A stretch of 64,000 nucleotides of DNA, taken from contig NZ_JAPSHV010000003.1 of the NCBI RefSeq assembly GCF_031179385.1, forward strand, positions 25,378 to 89,377, given 5' to 3'. Position numbers and translations under genes: made by a program. Positions 8,152 through 16,992 of the stretch are shown here, piece by piece; positions within the stretch are counted from its first letter, which is position 1, and each line of letters opens with the position of its first letter. Source of the DNA: Arthrobacter sp. (GTDB lineage: Bacteria; Actinomycetota; Actinomycetes; Actinomycetales; Micrococcaceae). The notes under the pieces were generated by a model. That model was not told where the DNA came from and searched no databases. It worked only from the letters and a program-made list of their open reading frames with translations.

Positions 8152-8550
8152 GACTCTCCTCTTTGTGACTGAGACCGCAGGCTGCCAGGCCTACAGGAGA
8201 CGGCAGGGCAACAGCGTTTTCGTCAGCTGTTGGCTACCGGTTCCGCGAGGTCGCCTCTACGACACATGGCTTGATCGGTACCTTGATCAACGCGTAGGGG
8301 GAGCGGGAACAACCTGGAGGCGAAAGCCTCAACACGGTCTATTTCGAATGTGTTGATGTGATGCGATGAGCGCTCAGCGCACTCAACCGGCACGATTTAC
8401 TCGAAAATTAGTGTTCCCATGCGCTTCAACGTACACGAGGCTTCCGGCCTTGGCCAGAGGGTTAAGCAGTATTCGCCGGCCTAGTCGGCGCATACTTATA
8501 TTCCACTGCTGCAGAACCGGTAGATTCTTCGGATAGCCAAGGGAGGCAGA
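8152..8550. other. Intergenic region of about 400 bp, no gene seen
   Basis: No credible coding frame was found on either strand. A short hairpin with a GAAA tetraloop (GAGGC/GCCTC at 8317-8330) and a TTGATC/GATCAA dyad near 8272-8291 are visible. TAGATT at 8521 could be the -10 box of the plus-strand gene that starts at 8551. A small RNA cannot be excluded. Confidence 0.4.
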
Positions 8551-9054
8551 ATGGGCGAGAGTACGCCGAACATCGACAGCCGTTACAGCCCCATTTATCA
8601 GCGCGGCGGCACCGCCGGCACCGGCGGCGCCGGTGCGCCGGCCGCGCATGGCAGCCGCTGGGCGTCCCCGGGTGAACCACCGCAGCAGCGGCCGGACGCC
8701 CCAGCGGAACCTGACCTTCCCCCGGCGCCCGACGCTGGAGCGAACGTCGTGGAAGTGGTCCCTGAAGGTGTTCCGCACAACGACGCAGCCGTGTCGGCCG
8801 GCCGGCGGTTCAACCCGTTCCTGCTCGCGCTCTGGTTGCTCGGTGCGGCGCTCCTGGCGTTGGGCCTCTGGGCTGTTTTCGCGCCCCTGCAGGTGGATGA
8901 AACCGCGGTCAACGGCCCGTTCCCCCAGTGGATCTTCATCATCAGCCAATCAGCCGGAGGGATCGTTGTCAGCGGCAGCATCCTGCTCGCTGCGGCCGGC
9001 GCGCTCAGCGCAGTTCGCTGGGACCGGCAGCGGGGCAGTGCTCAGCAGAGGTAG
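8551..9054 (+). CDS. Membrane protein with Pro/Ala-rich N-terminal domain
   Basis: A 167-residue protein. Residues 1-85 are polar, rich in Pro, Gly and Ala and probably disordered. Two membrane segments follow at about 90-112 and 128-152, joined by a short loop with QVDETAVNGPFPQW; the C-terminus is short and basic. GGGAGG lies 5 nt upstream of the ATG. I do not recognise the family. It is convergent with the secreted nuclease gene, 19 bp away. The two-segment topology places the N-terminus in the cytoplasm by the positive-inside rule, but this is weakly supported. Confidence 0.75.
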   Translation: MGESTPNIDSRYSPIYQRGGTAGTGGAGAPAAHGSRWASPGEPPQQRPDAPAEPDLPPAPDAGANVVEVVPEGVPHNDAAVSAGRRFNPFLLALWLLGAALLALGLWAVFAPLQVDETAVNGPFPQWIFIISQSAGGIVVSGSILLAAAGALSAVRWDRQRGSAQQR

Positions 9055-9073
9055 AAGCGTTGCGCCGCTGCGG

Positions 9074-10354
9074 CTAGTGCTTTCTGACGTCGACGTCCGC
9101 GTACACCAGTCGATGGTCACTCGTCGGAAACGGGAAGACACCCGTCAGCTCCGAACCCGGAGTGCCGGCACGCGGCCAGAACATTCCTGCTCCGCGCACC
9201 TTCAGCGTCTTCGAGGGCAGAACGTAATCGGAGCGGAGGTTGCCTGCCGCGGCGTCCTCGAAATCTGCGGTGTCGAGGGCCGGGTCTCCCCGGTGTTCCA
9301 GGTTCACCCGTCCCTGCAGGACCGATGCTTCAGCAGCACCGTCTGCGGCTGGCTTCGGATCCTGCACTTCCTTCAACGCAAGCAACTGGCCGATCGAGCC
9401 CGGCCGGGAATCGCCGTCTACAGGATCACTGTTGAGATCGCCCAACACCACGAAGTTGGCGCGCCGATCAAGTCCGCCTTTGCCGCCGTCGTCGTCATAG
9501 ATGTAGCGGGCGTGCAGGCCGCCGCGGACGTAGTCCGCCCAGAACCGGATCTCATCGCTGTTTCGACGGCCGTTGCGGTCTTCATCGGTGTCGAAGACCG
9601 GAGGAGTCGGATGGCTTGCAAGCACGTGTACCGTCGAGTCCCCAACGAGGACCGGAACGTCCCAGTGGGATTTGCTGGAGAGCCTGACGATCGCCAGTTC
9701 ATCGTCGGTGAACCAGTCGTTGGACCTGGTTGTGGCCGGGTCATCGGGCAGGAGTGCACCGGGCATGTCTTTCCAAAGAAAGTTTTGGAAGGTTCGAACG
9801 TTCTTCGTATCGATGGGGTACTTCGAGTAGAGCACCATCCCGTACTGCCCCTCGAACTGGCCGAATCCGAGCGCATCGTCCGGGCCGCCCACAATGCCGT
9901 CGTTGTTGAGGTCCATCCCGCTGGGGACGCCGGTGTTGGAGGGCGCGGTGTACATGTAGGGGTAGCGCACCGGCGCCTTGCCGTTCTGACTGACCTCAAG
10001 GTAGTTGGTCCGGAAGAGGTTCGCAGCCAGATGATCAGCGTCGTAGTCGAACTCATTGATCAGCACCACATCGGGGTTATTGATTTGAATGACCTCGGCG
10101 ATTTTTTGCGCCTGCCCATTGTCCCGGGTGCGAAGGTCCGTGACGAGGGCACCCTCCGCGGACCGGTTGAGACTCGCGTTGTAGGTTGCGAAGCGAACGT
10201 TCTGCTGGGCCTGCCGCTGTTGCTGTTCGGCATCGCGGGGCTTGTCCGAACCGGCAACCGCCGACGGCACTGAGATACCCAGGGCGGCGACGGCGAGCGC
10301 TCCCGCGAGGAGGACGGTGGACGCCGTGCGGCGTGGTGAACGTGCGGAAACCAC
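9074..10354 (-). CDS. Secreted endonuclease/exonuclease/phosphatase family protein
   Basis: A 426-residue exported enzyme. A Sec-type signal peptide covers residues 1-34, ending SAVA. The metal-dependent EEP fold then shows its landmarks in order: FATYNASLNR (Asn), VVLINEFDYD (Glu), LASHPTPP (His), VVLGDLNSDP (Asp and Asn), and the C-terminal TSDHRLVYADV (Asp-His). An insertion contains DLNNDGIVGGPDD, which resembles an EF-hand-type calcium loop. The protein probably hydrolyses phosphodiester or phosphomonoester bonds outside the cell, for example in extracellular DNA, but the substrate cannot be read from sequence. Phosphate scavenging would suit the nearby phosphate genes; that is speculation. 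Confidence 0.88.
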   Translation of the reverse strand: MVSARSPRRTASTVLLAGALAVAALGISVPSAVAGSDKPRDAEQQQRQAQQNVRFATYNASLNRSAEGALVTDLRTRDNGQAQKIAEVIQINNPDVVLINEFDYDADHLAANLFRTNYLEVSQNGKAPVRYPYMYTAPSNTGVPSGMDLNNDGIVGGPDDALGFGQFEGQYGMVLYSKYPIDTKNVRTFQNFLWKDMPGALLPDDPATTRSNDWFTDDELAIVRLSSKSHWDVPVLVGDSTVHVLASHPTPPVFDTDEDRNGRRNSDEIRFWADYVRGGLHARYIYDDDGGKGGLDRRANFVVLGDLNSDPVDGDSRPGSIGQLLALKEVQDPKPAADGAAEASVLQGRVNLEHRGDPALDTADFEDAAAGNLRSDYVLPSKTLKVRGAGMFWPRAGTPGSELTGVFPFPTSDHRLVYADVDVRKH

Positions 10355-10390
10355 GGGACTCCCCCTTCAATCCGGACTGTCCGATACAGC

Positions 10391-10993
10391 CTAACCGTCC
10401 CGTCCGCGAGGGGTCGAATGGGCACCGGCGGCCCGCTCGGCAGCGAAGAAAGCCGCCTCCAGCTCGGCGACGGCGGACTCATAAGCCGGTGCGGCGGTGT
10501 CGTCTGTGTCTATCTTCTCGCGCAATAACGCGGCTTTTCGCATGGTGCGCACCAGGTGCGCCGTCTCGGGCTGCCGCAAATCGGTCATACCCGGAAAGTC
10601 GATGGCGACGGCAGGGTCCAATTCGTAACTCACCCACCGCTGCACAACAGATTCATGCCGTGCCCGCAACGCTGTCCGTGCCTCTTCCGCGCTTCGACGA
10701 CGACGCCGTGCCGCCCGCTCCTGCTCCCCGCGCCACAACCAGCCCGCAGCCAACCCGAACCCCAGCACGCCGGTCAGCCCGGTCATCGCTGCGGTCTCCG
10801 GGATGAGGACCATGGCGCCGGTGATTGCCCCGAGACTGGCGAAACCACCGGTGAAGCCGTACCAAAAAACCCCGTCGCGGTCTTCATCCGCTGCCAGGCC
10901 GCGCGACACTGCCAGCGCTGTCATCGCCGTCAGCGCACAAATCACGACGACGGCGAGCACCGTCTGGGCGGGAATCGCCATGAGGGCGGGCAT
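10391..10993 (-). CDS. Membrane-anchored protein with basic and helical cytoplasmic tail
   Basis: A 200-residue protein with three predicted membrane segments in the first 90 residues. A strongly basic stretch follows (ERAARRRRRSAEEARTAL), then a helical acidic C-terminal domain rich in Ala and Glu. I placed the start at the ATG at 10993, which has AGAGGAA 7 nt upstream; the frame stays open far upstream, but that would run through the tRNA gene. A good promoter with a palindrome over its -10 box lies about 55 nt upstream. The family was not recognised. The tail could bind a partner protein. Confidence 0.75.
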   Translation of the reverse strand: MPALMAIPAQTVLAVVVICALTAMTALAVSRGLAADEDRDGVFWYGFTGGFASLGAITGAMVLIPETAAMTGLTGVLGFGLAAGWLWRGEQERAARRRRRSAEEARTALRARHESVVQRWVSYELDPAVAIDFPGMTDLRQPETAHLVRTMRKAALLREKIDTDDTAAPAYESAVAELEAAFFAAERAAGAHSTPRGRDG

Positions 10994-11022
10994 CGGGCTT
11001 CCTCTCGGCACCACCGTGCCGT

Positions 11023-11053
11023 TGTACTGGAAAGGTGCTGCACTTCCAGTACA
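11023..11053. promoter_or_regulatory. Palindrome overlapping the -10 box: likely operator
   Basis: TGTACTGGAA at 11023-11032 and its exact complement TTCCAGTACA at 11044-11053 form 10-bp arms with an 11-nt centre. Half-site centres are 21 bp apart, two DNA turns. The right arm contains the -10 box of the minus-strand promoter and the left arm lies just inside the transcript, the classic layout for a dimeric repressor. Confidence 0.6.
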
Positions 11054-11076
11054 GGCTTCCACAGCGCGGGAGTCAA
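11048..11076 (-). promoter_or_regulatory. Promoter of the membrane-anchored protein gene
   Basis: On the minus strand TTGACT (11071-11076) is separated by 17 nt from TGTACT (11048-11053). Transcription would start near 11041, about 48 nt before the ATG at 10993. Confidence 0.65.
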
Positions 11077-11125
11077 TGGTTGTGGAGGAAAGGAGCCGAC
11101 TGAGGATCACGGGCACACTTAACCG

Positions 11126-11158
11126 GCTCATCCCCGCCGCTAGGCGACGGGGATGAGC
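11126..11158 (-). terminator. Hairpin downstream of tRNA-Lys
   Basis: An 11-bp perfect inverted repeat (GCTCATCCCCG and its complement) around an 11-nt loop, starting 15 nt after the tRNA 3' end. The following minus-strand bases are only moderately T-rich. Confidence 0.65.
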
Positions 11159-11172
11159 TGCGATATTCAGGG

Positions 11173-11245
11173 TGGGCCCTGTGGGACTCGAACCCACGAC
11201 CCACGGATTAAAAGTCCGATGCTCTACCAACTGAGCTAAAGGCCC
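11173..11245 (-). tRNA. tRNA-Lys (anticodon UUU)
   Basis: A 73-nt tRNA read on the minus strand. The acceptor stem pairs GGGCCTT with AGGGCCC (one G-T pair). The D-arm contains AGTTGGTAGA, the anticodon loop reads CTTTTAA with anticodon TTT, and the T-arm is GTGGG-TTCGAGT-CCCAC. The discriminator base is A, and the CCA end is not fully encoded (ACC follows). Confidence 0.97.
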
Positions 11246-11383
11246 ACACCGCCCGGTCAGCCCAGACGACGTGTCTACTTTATCGCACCCGATCGGGCCT
11301 TGATGCAACCGTGTTCCGGGCTGCCTGGGCCGACGATCACAGCGTGCCTAGCCCCTCAATAGGCGCAGGAGTATTCTCGACCC

Positions 11384-12031
11384 ATGGACGGCGAATATAT
11401 AAACAACAGCCCTCGGCATCACAAACCCAAGCCGTTCGCGCCTGCAGACTTCGAGATCTTTGCTGGAGGAGCTGACCCCTCCAGGGTTTCCGAGGCGGCC
11501 CACCTTGCAGCGCACGCCCTGGTCCATCATGGTCGGGAGGCCGATGACCCGCAGGTGACGCAGCGTCTGGTGCAACTGGCCGATCAACAGGGCCTGGAGG
11601 CGATCGCCGAGCTGTGGGCGGAGAGCCCCGCGCGCTCGCTACCCGGAGCTCTTTGGCGGCTCTATGCACTTCGTGCAGCCACGCAACAGAATCCCGAGCG
11701 GATCGCCTCCTACTTTAAGGCCGGCAAGGAAGTTGCCCAGGTCTCCAAGGTTGTCGCCGGAGTTGCGGAGCCCCCGGGCGCCGATGAGGTCCAACAGATG
11801 GCGGACACCATTCTTTCCGGCGCTTTTGACGGCGAGTTTGATGTGGCACTCGAGCGTTTTGCCGCATTCTGCCGGGTAGTTGCTCTTGGCCAGACCAATC
11901 ATGCGGACGACGCGGAGCCCTCCAACGGCGCTCACGCCAGTAAGCTGACCCGCAGCTCACACCAGCTGGTCAAGACCGCCGAAGACCTTGAGCACGCCGC
12001 CGCGTCCTGGCGTCGCGGCGAACTCGACTGA
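11384..12031 (+). CDS. Conserved hypothetical protein, probably leaderless
   Basis: A 215-residue soluble protein, mostly helical and acidic, without signal peptide or membrane segments. The N-terminal part reads HHKPKPFAPADFEIFAG. The middle is Ala/Leu-rich helices (GALWRLYALRAATQQNPERI), and the C-terminus carries LVKTAEDLEHAAASWRRGELD. A TATTCT box at 11372-11377 lies only 6 nt before the ATG and there is no ribosome site, so transcription probably starts at the start codon. I do not know its function; similar proteins appear to be restricted to this bacterial family, but that is from memory. Confidence 0.75.
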   Translation: MDGEYINNSPRHHKPKPFAPADFEIFAGGADPSRVSEAAHLAAHALVHHGREADDPQVTQRLVQLADQQGLEAIAELWAESPARSLPGALWRLYALRAATQQNPERIASYFKAGKEVAQVSKVVAGVAEPPGADEVQQMADTILSGAFDGEFDVALERFAAFCRVVALGQTNHADDAEPSNGAHASKLTRSSHQLVKTAEDLEHAAASWRRGELD

Positions 12032-12268
12032 CAATCCCGGACGCCGCGTTGACATGGGGGCGGGTCAGTAGCAGACTGAAACTGGTGTCGGACCGTGGAA
12101 CCCCCGGGCTTCAACATTAAGCCGCTTCGAGCGGCCTTCCGCCGAGAGGCGCTCCCGGTTCGGCGCCACTTTTATGTCCGCGTGGCAGGCTGTACGCGCC
12201 GATAAACCCATGCCGGGGCACAGGTATTCTTAGGTGGCAACCGTCCGTGCAACCCCTAGGTGACTTTA

Positions 12269-12886
12269 GTGAAGCTCCGCCTCTTCCCTCAGGAGAATGC
12301 AGGACTGGAACTACTTTCCAGCATGGCTCAGCAACTGGTAATCGGCGTTCGCACCATGTCCCGCATCCTTGGTGCCCCGCCTGAGGATTACGACGCCCTG
12401 GCAGAGGAGCTGCACCAGGCCGAGGGCACCTCCACCGAGATGCACTTCGCGCTCCTGACATCCATGCGCACCAGCTTCATCAATCCGCTGCCGCGCGAAG
12501 ACCTGTACGCCATCTCGCGTCTGCTGGGTGAAGCAATGGAGAAGCTCGACGGCGCTGCTGAGCTGATCGCTCTGTATAGGCTCAGCAAGCTCAGCCGCAG
12601 GGCGTCGGAGCAACTCGAAGTAATCACCCGCCAGGCTGAGCTCACTGCGGAAGCGATGCGGCAGCTCACGGACCTGGATGAGCTCGAAGATTACTGGATC
12701 GAGATCGTCCGCCTCTCCAAGCGCGCCGAGCGCACCCACCGGATCTGGTGCTCGGAACTGATGCACGACCATAAACCGCTGGTCTACGCCCGGCACCGGG
12801 ACGTCGCGGAACAACTCATCGATGCCACCAAGGACATCCGCAAGGTCGCCACCCACGTCGGCGCGATCATCGTGAAGGAATCGTAG
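12269..12886 (+). CDS. DUF47/PhoU-like protein, Pit transporter partner
   Basis: A 205-residue all-helical protein of the DUF47 (PhoU-like) family, starting KLRLFPQENAGLELLSSMA. Such proteins are commonly encoded next to Pit phosphate carriers and are thought to modulate them. I chose the GTG at 12269 because AGGTGA lies 5 nt upstream and family members begin near KLRLFP; a GTG at 12260 is also in frame. The phosphate carrier gene starts directly after its stop codon, so the two form an operon. Helices with regularly spaced acidic residues could bind metal as in PhoU. Confidence 0.85.
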   Translation: MKLRLFPQENAGLELLSSMAQQLVIGVRTMSRILGAPPEDYDALAEELHQAEGTSTEMHFALLTSMRTSFINPLPREDLYAISRLLGEAMEKLDGAAELIALYRLSKLSRRASEQLEVITRQAELTAEAMRQLTDLDELEDYWIEIVRLSKRAERTHRIWCSELMHDHKPLVYARHRDVAEQLIDATKDIRKVATHVGAIIVKES

Positions 12887-13897
12887 GTGGAGTTGTTCCT
12901 CCTTGGTACAGCCGTGGTGCTCGCCGGAGGTTTTGCCTTCATCAACGGGTTTCACGACGTATCCAATTCCGTTGCAACCTCCGTCCGTACCCGCGCACTG
13001 ACGCCGACGGTGGCCGTGCTCCTTGCCGCCCTGTTCAACCTCGTCGGTGCCTTGATGAGCGTCAGCCTTGCCGACCTGTTCACCGGTGACCGGATCGCCC
13101 TTCCCAGCGGTCAGACCGGGCTCGGCATCATCATCGCCGGGCTCCTCGCCGCATCCTCCTGGGGCCTATTCACCTGGTACCGGGGAAAGCCGTCGTCGTC
13201 GACGCACGCGCTCCTCGGCGGCCTGGTGGGTGCCGGCCTCGCCTCGGCCTTCCTGAGCGATCAGTCGATCGCGTGGTCCGGAAGAGTGTTCCTCCTGGAA
13301 ATCGGCCTGCCGCTGCTCCTCTCCCCGGTCATAGCCTTCCTGCTGGCCTACCTGGCGGTTTTTCCCGCTACCTGGTTCCTGCGGAACAACTCCCCGCGCA
13401 AGGTCAACGAGGGCAACCGCATGGCGCAGGCGGTCCTGACGGGGGCCTTTGCTCTGGGGCACGGGCTGCAGGACGGTCAAAGGACCATGGTCGTGATCGT
13501 GCTGGCGATGGTGGGAGCCGGAGTCTACACGGGCAGCACGGTACCGATCTGGGTACAGGTGTTCGCCGCCGTCGTGCTGGCTGCAGGGTCCCTGCTGGGC
13601 GGCTGGCGGATCACCCACACCCTTTCGCACAGACTTGTGCGCATCGACCCGCTTCACGGCATGGCAGCTCAGGGCGTCAGCGCGGTGATGCTTTTCGTCG
13701 GAGCTATCGGCTTCCATATGCCGCTTTCAAGCACCCATACGATGACCTCTGCCATCGTGGGCGCCGGCACCAATCACCGCTACAGCACGGTGCATCGTCG
13801 CGTGGTCAGGACCGTGCTGCTTGTCTGGATTACGACGGCGCCGGTCGCCGCGCTGCTCGGCGCCACCCTGTATCTGGCAATCAGCCCGTTGCTTTAG
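12887..13897 (+). CDS. pit: Pit-family inorganic phosphate transporter
   Basis: A 336-residue membrane carrier with about ten predicted segments. The PiT signature is duplicated: INGFHDVSNSVATSVRTRAL near the N-terminus, with FALGHGLQDGQRTM and SSTHTMTSAIVGAGTNH in the C-terminal half. It takes up phosphate, probably as a metal-phosphate complex, driven by protons. The GTG start follows the DUF47 stop with no gap. It faces the pst operon across a shared terminator, giving the cell a low-affinity and a high-affinity phosphate route side by side. Confidence 0.93.
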   Translation: MELFLLGTAVVLAGGFAFINGFHDVSNSVATSVRTRALTPTVAVLLAALFNLVGALMSVSLADLFTGDRIALPSGQTGLGIIIAGLLAASSWGLFTWYRGKPSSSTHALLGGLVGAGLASAFLSDQSIAWSGRVFLLEIGLPLLLSPVIAFLLAYLAVFPATWFLRNNSPRKVNEGNRMAQAVLTGAFALGHGLQDGQRTMVVIVLAMVGAGVYTGSTVPIWVQVFAAVVLAAGSLLGGWRITHTLSHRLVRIDPLHGMAAQGVSAVMLFVGAIGFHMPLSSTHTMTSAIVGAGTNHRYSTVHRRVVRTVLLVWITTAPVAALLGATLYLAISPLL

Positions 13898-13941
13898 CTG
13901 GGCGTCCGCTCGCCCGCCTCGAAGGTTGAGGGTTGGAAAGC

Positions 13942-13982
13942 ACTGCGGGCGCCCACCACACGATGTGTTGAGCGCCCGCAGT
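13942..13982. terminator. Bidirectional terminator between pit and pstB
   Basis: ACTGCGGGCGC and its exact complement form an 11-bp stem around a 19-nt loop, between the convergent ends of pit and pstB. Each flank has a partial A- or T-rich stretch. Confidence 0.8.
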
Positions 13983-13999
13983 CTTCGACCTGATTCGTT

Positions 14000-14779
14000 C
14001 TATCCGAACCGCCCGGAGACGTAGTCCTCGGTTGCCTTCTGGGAGGGCATATTGAAGATGTTGGTGGTGTCCCCGTATTCGATGAGCTTGCCGGGCTTGC
14101 CGGTGCCCGCGATGTTGAAGAAAGCGGTCTTGTCGGAGACCCGCGCCGCCTGCTGCATGTTGTGGGTCACGATGACCACCGTGTACTCGCTCTTGAGCTC
14201 GTTGATGAGGTCCTCGATCGCAAGGGTGGAGATAGGATCCAGCGCCGAGCAGGGCTCATCCATCAGAATGACCTCGGGCGAGACCGCGATGGCGCGAGCG
14301 ATGCACAGGCGCTGCTGCTGGCCGCCGGACAGACCGGAACCCGGACGGCCGAGGCGGTCCTTGACCTCATTCCAGAGGTTGGCCCCGCGGAGGGACTTCT
14401 CGACCAGCGCGTCGGCATCCGCCTTGGAGATCCGCTTGTTGTTCAGCTTCACACCGGCCAGCACGTTGTCGCGGATTGACATGGTGGGGAACGGGTTGGG
14501 CCGCTGGAAGACCATGCCCACCTGGCTGCGCACCGTTACCGGGTCAACTGCAGAGTCATACAGGTTGTCGCCGTCGAGCAGAACTTCACCCTCGACACGA
14601 GCACCGGGAATGACCTCGTGCATGCGGTTCAGCGTCCGCAGGAACGTCGACTTGCCACAACCGGACGGGCCGATGAACGCAGTGACGGAGCGTGCCTCGA
14701 TGCTGATGTTCACATCTTCCACCGCAAGGAACTTGCTGTAGTAGACGTTCAGGTCCTTGACGTCGATTCGCTTGGACAA
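14000..14779 (-). CDS. pstB: Phosphate ABC transporter ATPase
   Basis: A 259-residue ABC ATPase that powers high-affinity phosphate import by PstSCAB. The Walker A motif GPSGCGKST is at residues 37-45. The signature [16 protein letters not shown] and Walker [14 protein letters not shown] follow. The H-loop is in [13 protein letters not shown]. Length is normal for PstB. It is the last gene of the pst operon, 28 nt after pstA, with GAAGGATC before the start. No phoU follows it here; a DUF47 protein is encoded across the terminator on the other strand. Confidence 0.97.
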   Translation of the reverse strand: MSKRIDVKDLNVYYSKFLAVEDVNISIEARSVTAFIGPSGCGKSTFLRTLNRMHEVIPGARVEGEVLLDGDNLYDSAVDPVTVRSQVGMVFQRPNPFPTMSIRDNVLAGVKLNNKRISKADADALVEKSLRGANLWNEVKDRLGRPGSGLSGGQQQRLCIARAIAVSPEVILMDEPCSALDPISTLAIEDLINELKSEYTVVIVTHNMQQAARVSDKTAFFNIAGTGKPGKLIEYGDTTNIFNMPSQKATEDYVSGRFG

Positions 14780-14807
14780 TGGTGATCCTTCTGGTTGTGC
14801 CGGCGGG

Positions 14808-15911
14808 TCAGCGGCTGGTCTTGGGAGCGAAGAGGCGGGCGATCAGGCGCGCCACGAGGTTCAGGAGCATGACCATGATGATCAGCACCAGCGCGGCCGC
14901 CCACGCACGCTGCGTGCTGGGGTCGGTGGCCGTTGGGGAGGTCGGGGTGAGGATCTGGTAGTAGATGAACGTGGGCAGGGTGCTCATCCAGTCACCGAAC
15001 ACGTTCCAGTTGATCGCGCTGGCGAATCCGGCAGTCACCAGAATCGGAGCGGTCTCTCCGATCACGCGGGCGATCGCGAGCGTGACACCGGACGCGATGC
15101 CGGAGATCGCCGTCGGAATGACCACCCGGGTGATGGTTCGCCATTTGCGCACGCCCAACGCATAAGAGGCTTCCCGAAGCTCATTCGGGACGATCTTCAG
15201 CATTTCCTCAGTGGAGCGCACCACTACCGGGATCATCAGGACGGACAGCGCCACCGCGGCAACGAACCCCGTACGGGTTCCAGGGCCGAACAACTGGCCG
15301 AACAGTGCCGCCGCGAAGAGGCCGGCGACGATGGAAGGGATACCGGTCATCACGTCGACAAAGAAGGTGATGGCCCTTGCGAGCCTGCCGCCCGTTGAGT
15401 ACTCGATCAGATACACGGCCGCGAGCAGGCCGATCGGTACGGAGATGAGCGTCGCCCACAGGGTGATCTGGAGCGTACCGATGATGGCGTGGTAGGCACC
15501 GCCAAGAACCGGCGTGCCCTCTTCGACAGTCTGGTTGTCGATCGCTCCGGTAACGCCGTTCATCGAAGTGAACAGGAAGTTGTAGGTCAGCCCGGGCAAC
15601 CCCCGCTCCAGCACGGTCCAGATCACCGACAACAGGGGAAGCAGCGCCACCAGGAATGCACCGTAAACCAGGAACATCGCCAGACGGTTGCGCGCTTTGC
15701 GCGCCCCTTCGATAACGCCGGTGGCAGCAGTTCCTGCAACGATGAAGATCAGCGCGCTGAACAGGGCCCAGGGCACCAGGCTGAAGCCGACCAGGGCGGC
15801 CAGCGCAGCACCCAGCACGAGTGATCCTGCCAGCACCACCCAGAGGGTGTAGGAGGGCATCTTGCCCTTGGTCAGTTGGGAGCGACGCGGAGTCAGAGTG
15901 GCGTTGGCCAT
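14808..15911 (-). CDS. pstA: Phosphate ABC transporter permease PstA
   Basis: A 367-residue inner-membrane permease with an N-terminal extension of about 80 residues carrying two extra membrane segments. The ABC-2 type permease core follows, with the EAA-like loop [20 protein letters not shown] that contacts PstB. It forms the channel with PstC. The start codon overlaps the pstC stop by one base (TAATG), so translation is coupled. The extended N-terminus is usual in actinobacterial PstA. Confidence 0.96.
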   Translation of the reverse strand: MANATLTPRRSQLTKGKMPSYTLWVVLAGSLVLGAALAALVGFSLVPWALFSALIFIVAGTAATGVIEGARKARNRLAMFLVYGAFLVALLPLLSVIWTVLERGLPGLTYNFLFTSMNGVTGAIDNQTVEEGTPVLGGAYHAIIGTLQITLWATLISVPIGLLAAVYLIEYSTGGRLARAITFFVDVMTGIPSIVAGLFAAALFGQLFGPGTRTGFVAAVALSVLMIPVVVRSTEEMLKIVPNELREASYALGVRKWRTITRVVIPTAISGIASGVTLAIARVIGETAPILVTAGFASAINWNVFGDWMSTLPTFIYYQILTPTSPTATDPSTQRAWAAALVLIIMVMLLNLVARLIARLFAPKTSR

Positions 15912-16843
15912 TAGTTAGCCCCTGAGAATTCTTTGTGCCGGCTGATAATCCACCGTGCGATGACATTGACGGCAAGCGTGATGACGAAGAGCACCAGGCC
16001 GGCTGCGATGAGTTCGGCCAGCCGCAGGCCATATGCCTCCGGGAAGTTGAGCGCAATTTCCGCAGCGATTGTCTGATTTCCGGACGTGATCAGGCTCGCG
16101 GTCAACCCACCTCCCGAGAGAACCAGGGCCACAGCCATCGTCTCGCCGAGCGCGCGGCCCAGACCCAGCATTGCGGCGCTGATGATGCCCGGACGGGCGA
16201 ACGGCAGAACCGCCATGCTGATCATTTCCCACCGTGTGGCTCCCATGGCGAGGGCTGCTTCTTCGTGAAGCTTCGGCGTCTGAAGGAAGATTTCACGGCT
16301 CAGCGAGGTGATGATCGGCAGGACCATAACTGCGAGGACGATGCCGGCGGTAAGAATGGTGCGTCCGGTCTGGCTTGCGGGGCCTTCGAACAGTGGAACC
16401 CACCCGGCATTCTCTGCCAGCCATGCGTAAGCAAGGGCCAACTGCGGAGCCAGGACGGCGTAACCCCAGGCACCGTAAACCACCGACGGGATGGCGGCGA
16501 GAAGATCGATCACATATCCAAGGCCCTGGGCGAACCTGCGGGGCGCATAGTGTGAGATGAACAGCGCAACGCCGATGCCAAGCGGTGTCGCGATGAGGAG
16601 AGCAATCGCTGCCGCAATGATAGTGCCGATGACGATCGGGAAGATGTAGGAGAAGAAGCCCTGACCACCGGTGATCTCCGCTGGGTCTTCACCGAGGACC
16701 GGAAGGGCTTCGATGATGAGGAACACGGCGACGCTGAAGAGGGCTGCCAGGATCAAACAGCCGGCTAGCAGGCTGGCGCCGGAGAAGATCTTGTCTCCGG
16801 ATTGACCTGCACCACCCGTTCGTTTCACTGCATTGGTGGACAC
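15911..16843 (-). CDS. pstC: Phosphate ABC transporter permease PstC
   Basis: A 310-residue inner-membrane permease, partner of PstA. Six main membrane segments are visible, and the coupling loop reads KLHEEAALAMGATRWEMISM. The GTG at 16843 is preceded by AAAGG at 8 nt; the protein begins STNAVKRTGGAG. It lies about 150 nt after pstS, with a stable hairpin in between, so it is probably made at a lower level than the binding protein. Confidence 0.96.
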   Translation of the reverse strand: MSTNAVKRTGGAGQSGDKIFSGASLLAGCLILAALFSVAVFLIIEALPVLGEDPAEITGGQGFFSYIFPIVIGTIIAAAIALLIATPLGIGVALFISHYAPRRFAQGLGYVIDLLAAIPSVVYGAWGYAVLAPQLALAYAWLAENAGWVPLFEGPASQTGRTILTAGIVLAVMVLPIITSLSREIFLQTPKLHEEAALAMGATRWEMISMAVLPFARPGIISAAMLGLGRALGETMAVALVLSGGGLTASLITSGNQTIAAEIALNFPEAYGLRLAELIAAGLVLFVITLAVNVIARWIISRHKEFSGAN

Positions 16844-16947
16844 GTGTGGACCTTTCGGCGCTGCGCGGAATCAAATGGGACAGCGCTCACGCTACTGTCT
16901 CGCTCTTACAAGGTACCCGCAACCCGCTTGGGTTGCAGACAGCCAAT

Positions 16948-16981
16948 TGCCCCGCCGGGCCGGGATCGGCCAGGCGGGGCA
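16948..16981 (-). terminator. Attenuator-like hairpin between pstS and pstC
   Basis: TGCCCCGCC and its complement GGCGGGGCA form a 9-bp GC-rich stem with a loop of 16 nt that can pair further. It begins 12 nt after the pstS stop. No T-tract follows, so it likely lets part of the transcription continue into pstCAB or stabilises the pstS message. Confidence 0.6.
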
Positions 16982-16992
16982 TTGTCGGCTGA

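Noticed and set aside
8633..10273. A 546-codon plus-strand frame across the membrane-protein and EEP genes
   Set aside because: It overlaps two genes with clear motifs and signal sequences, and its product is Arg/Val/Gly-rich nonsense.
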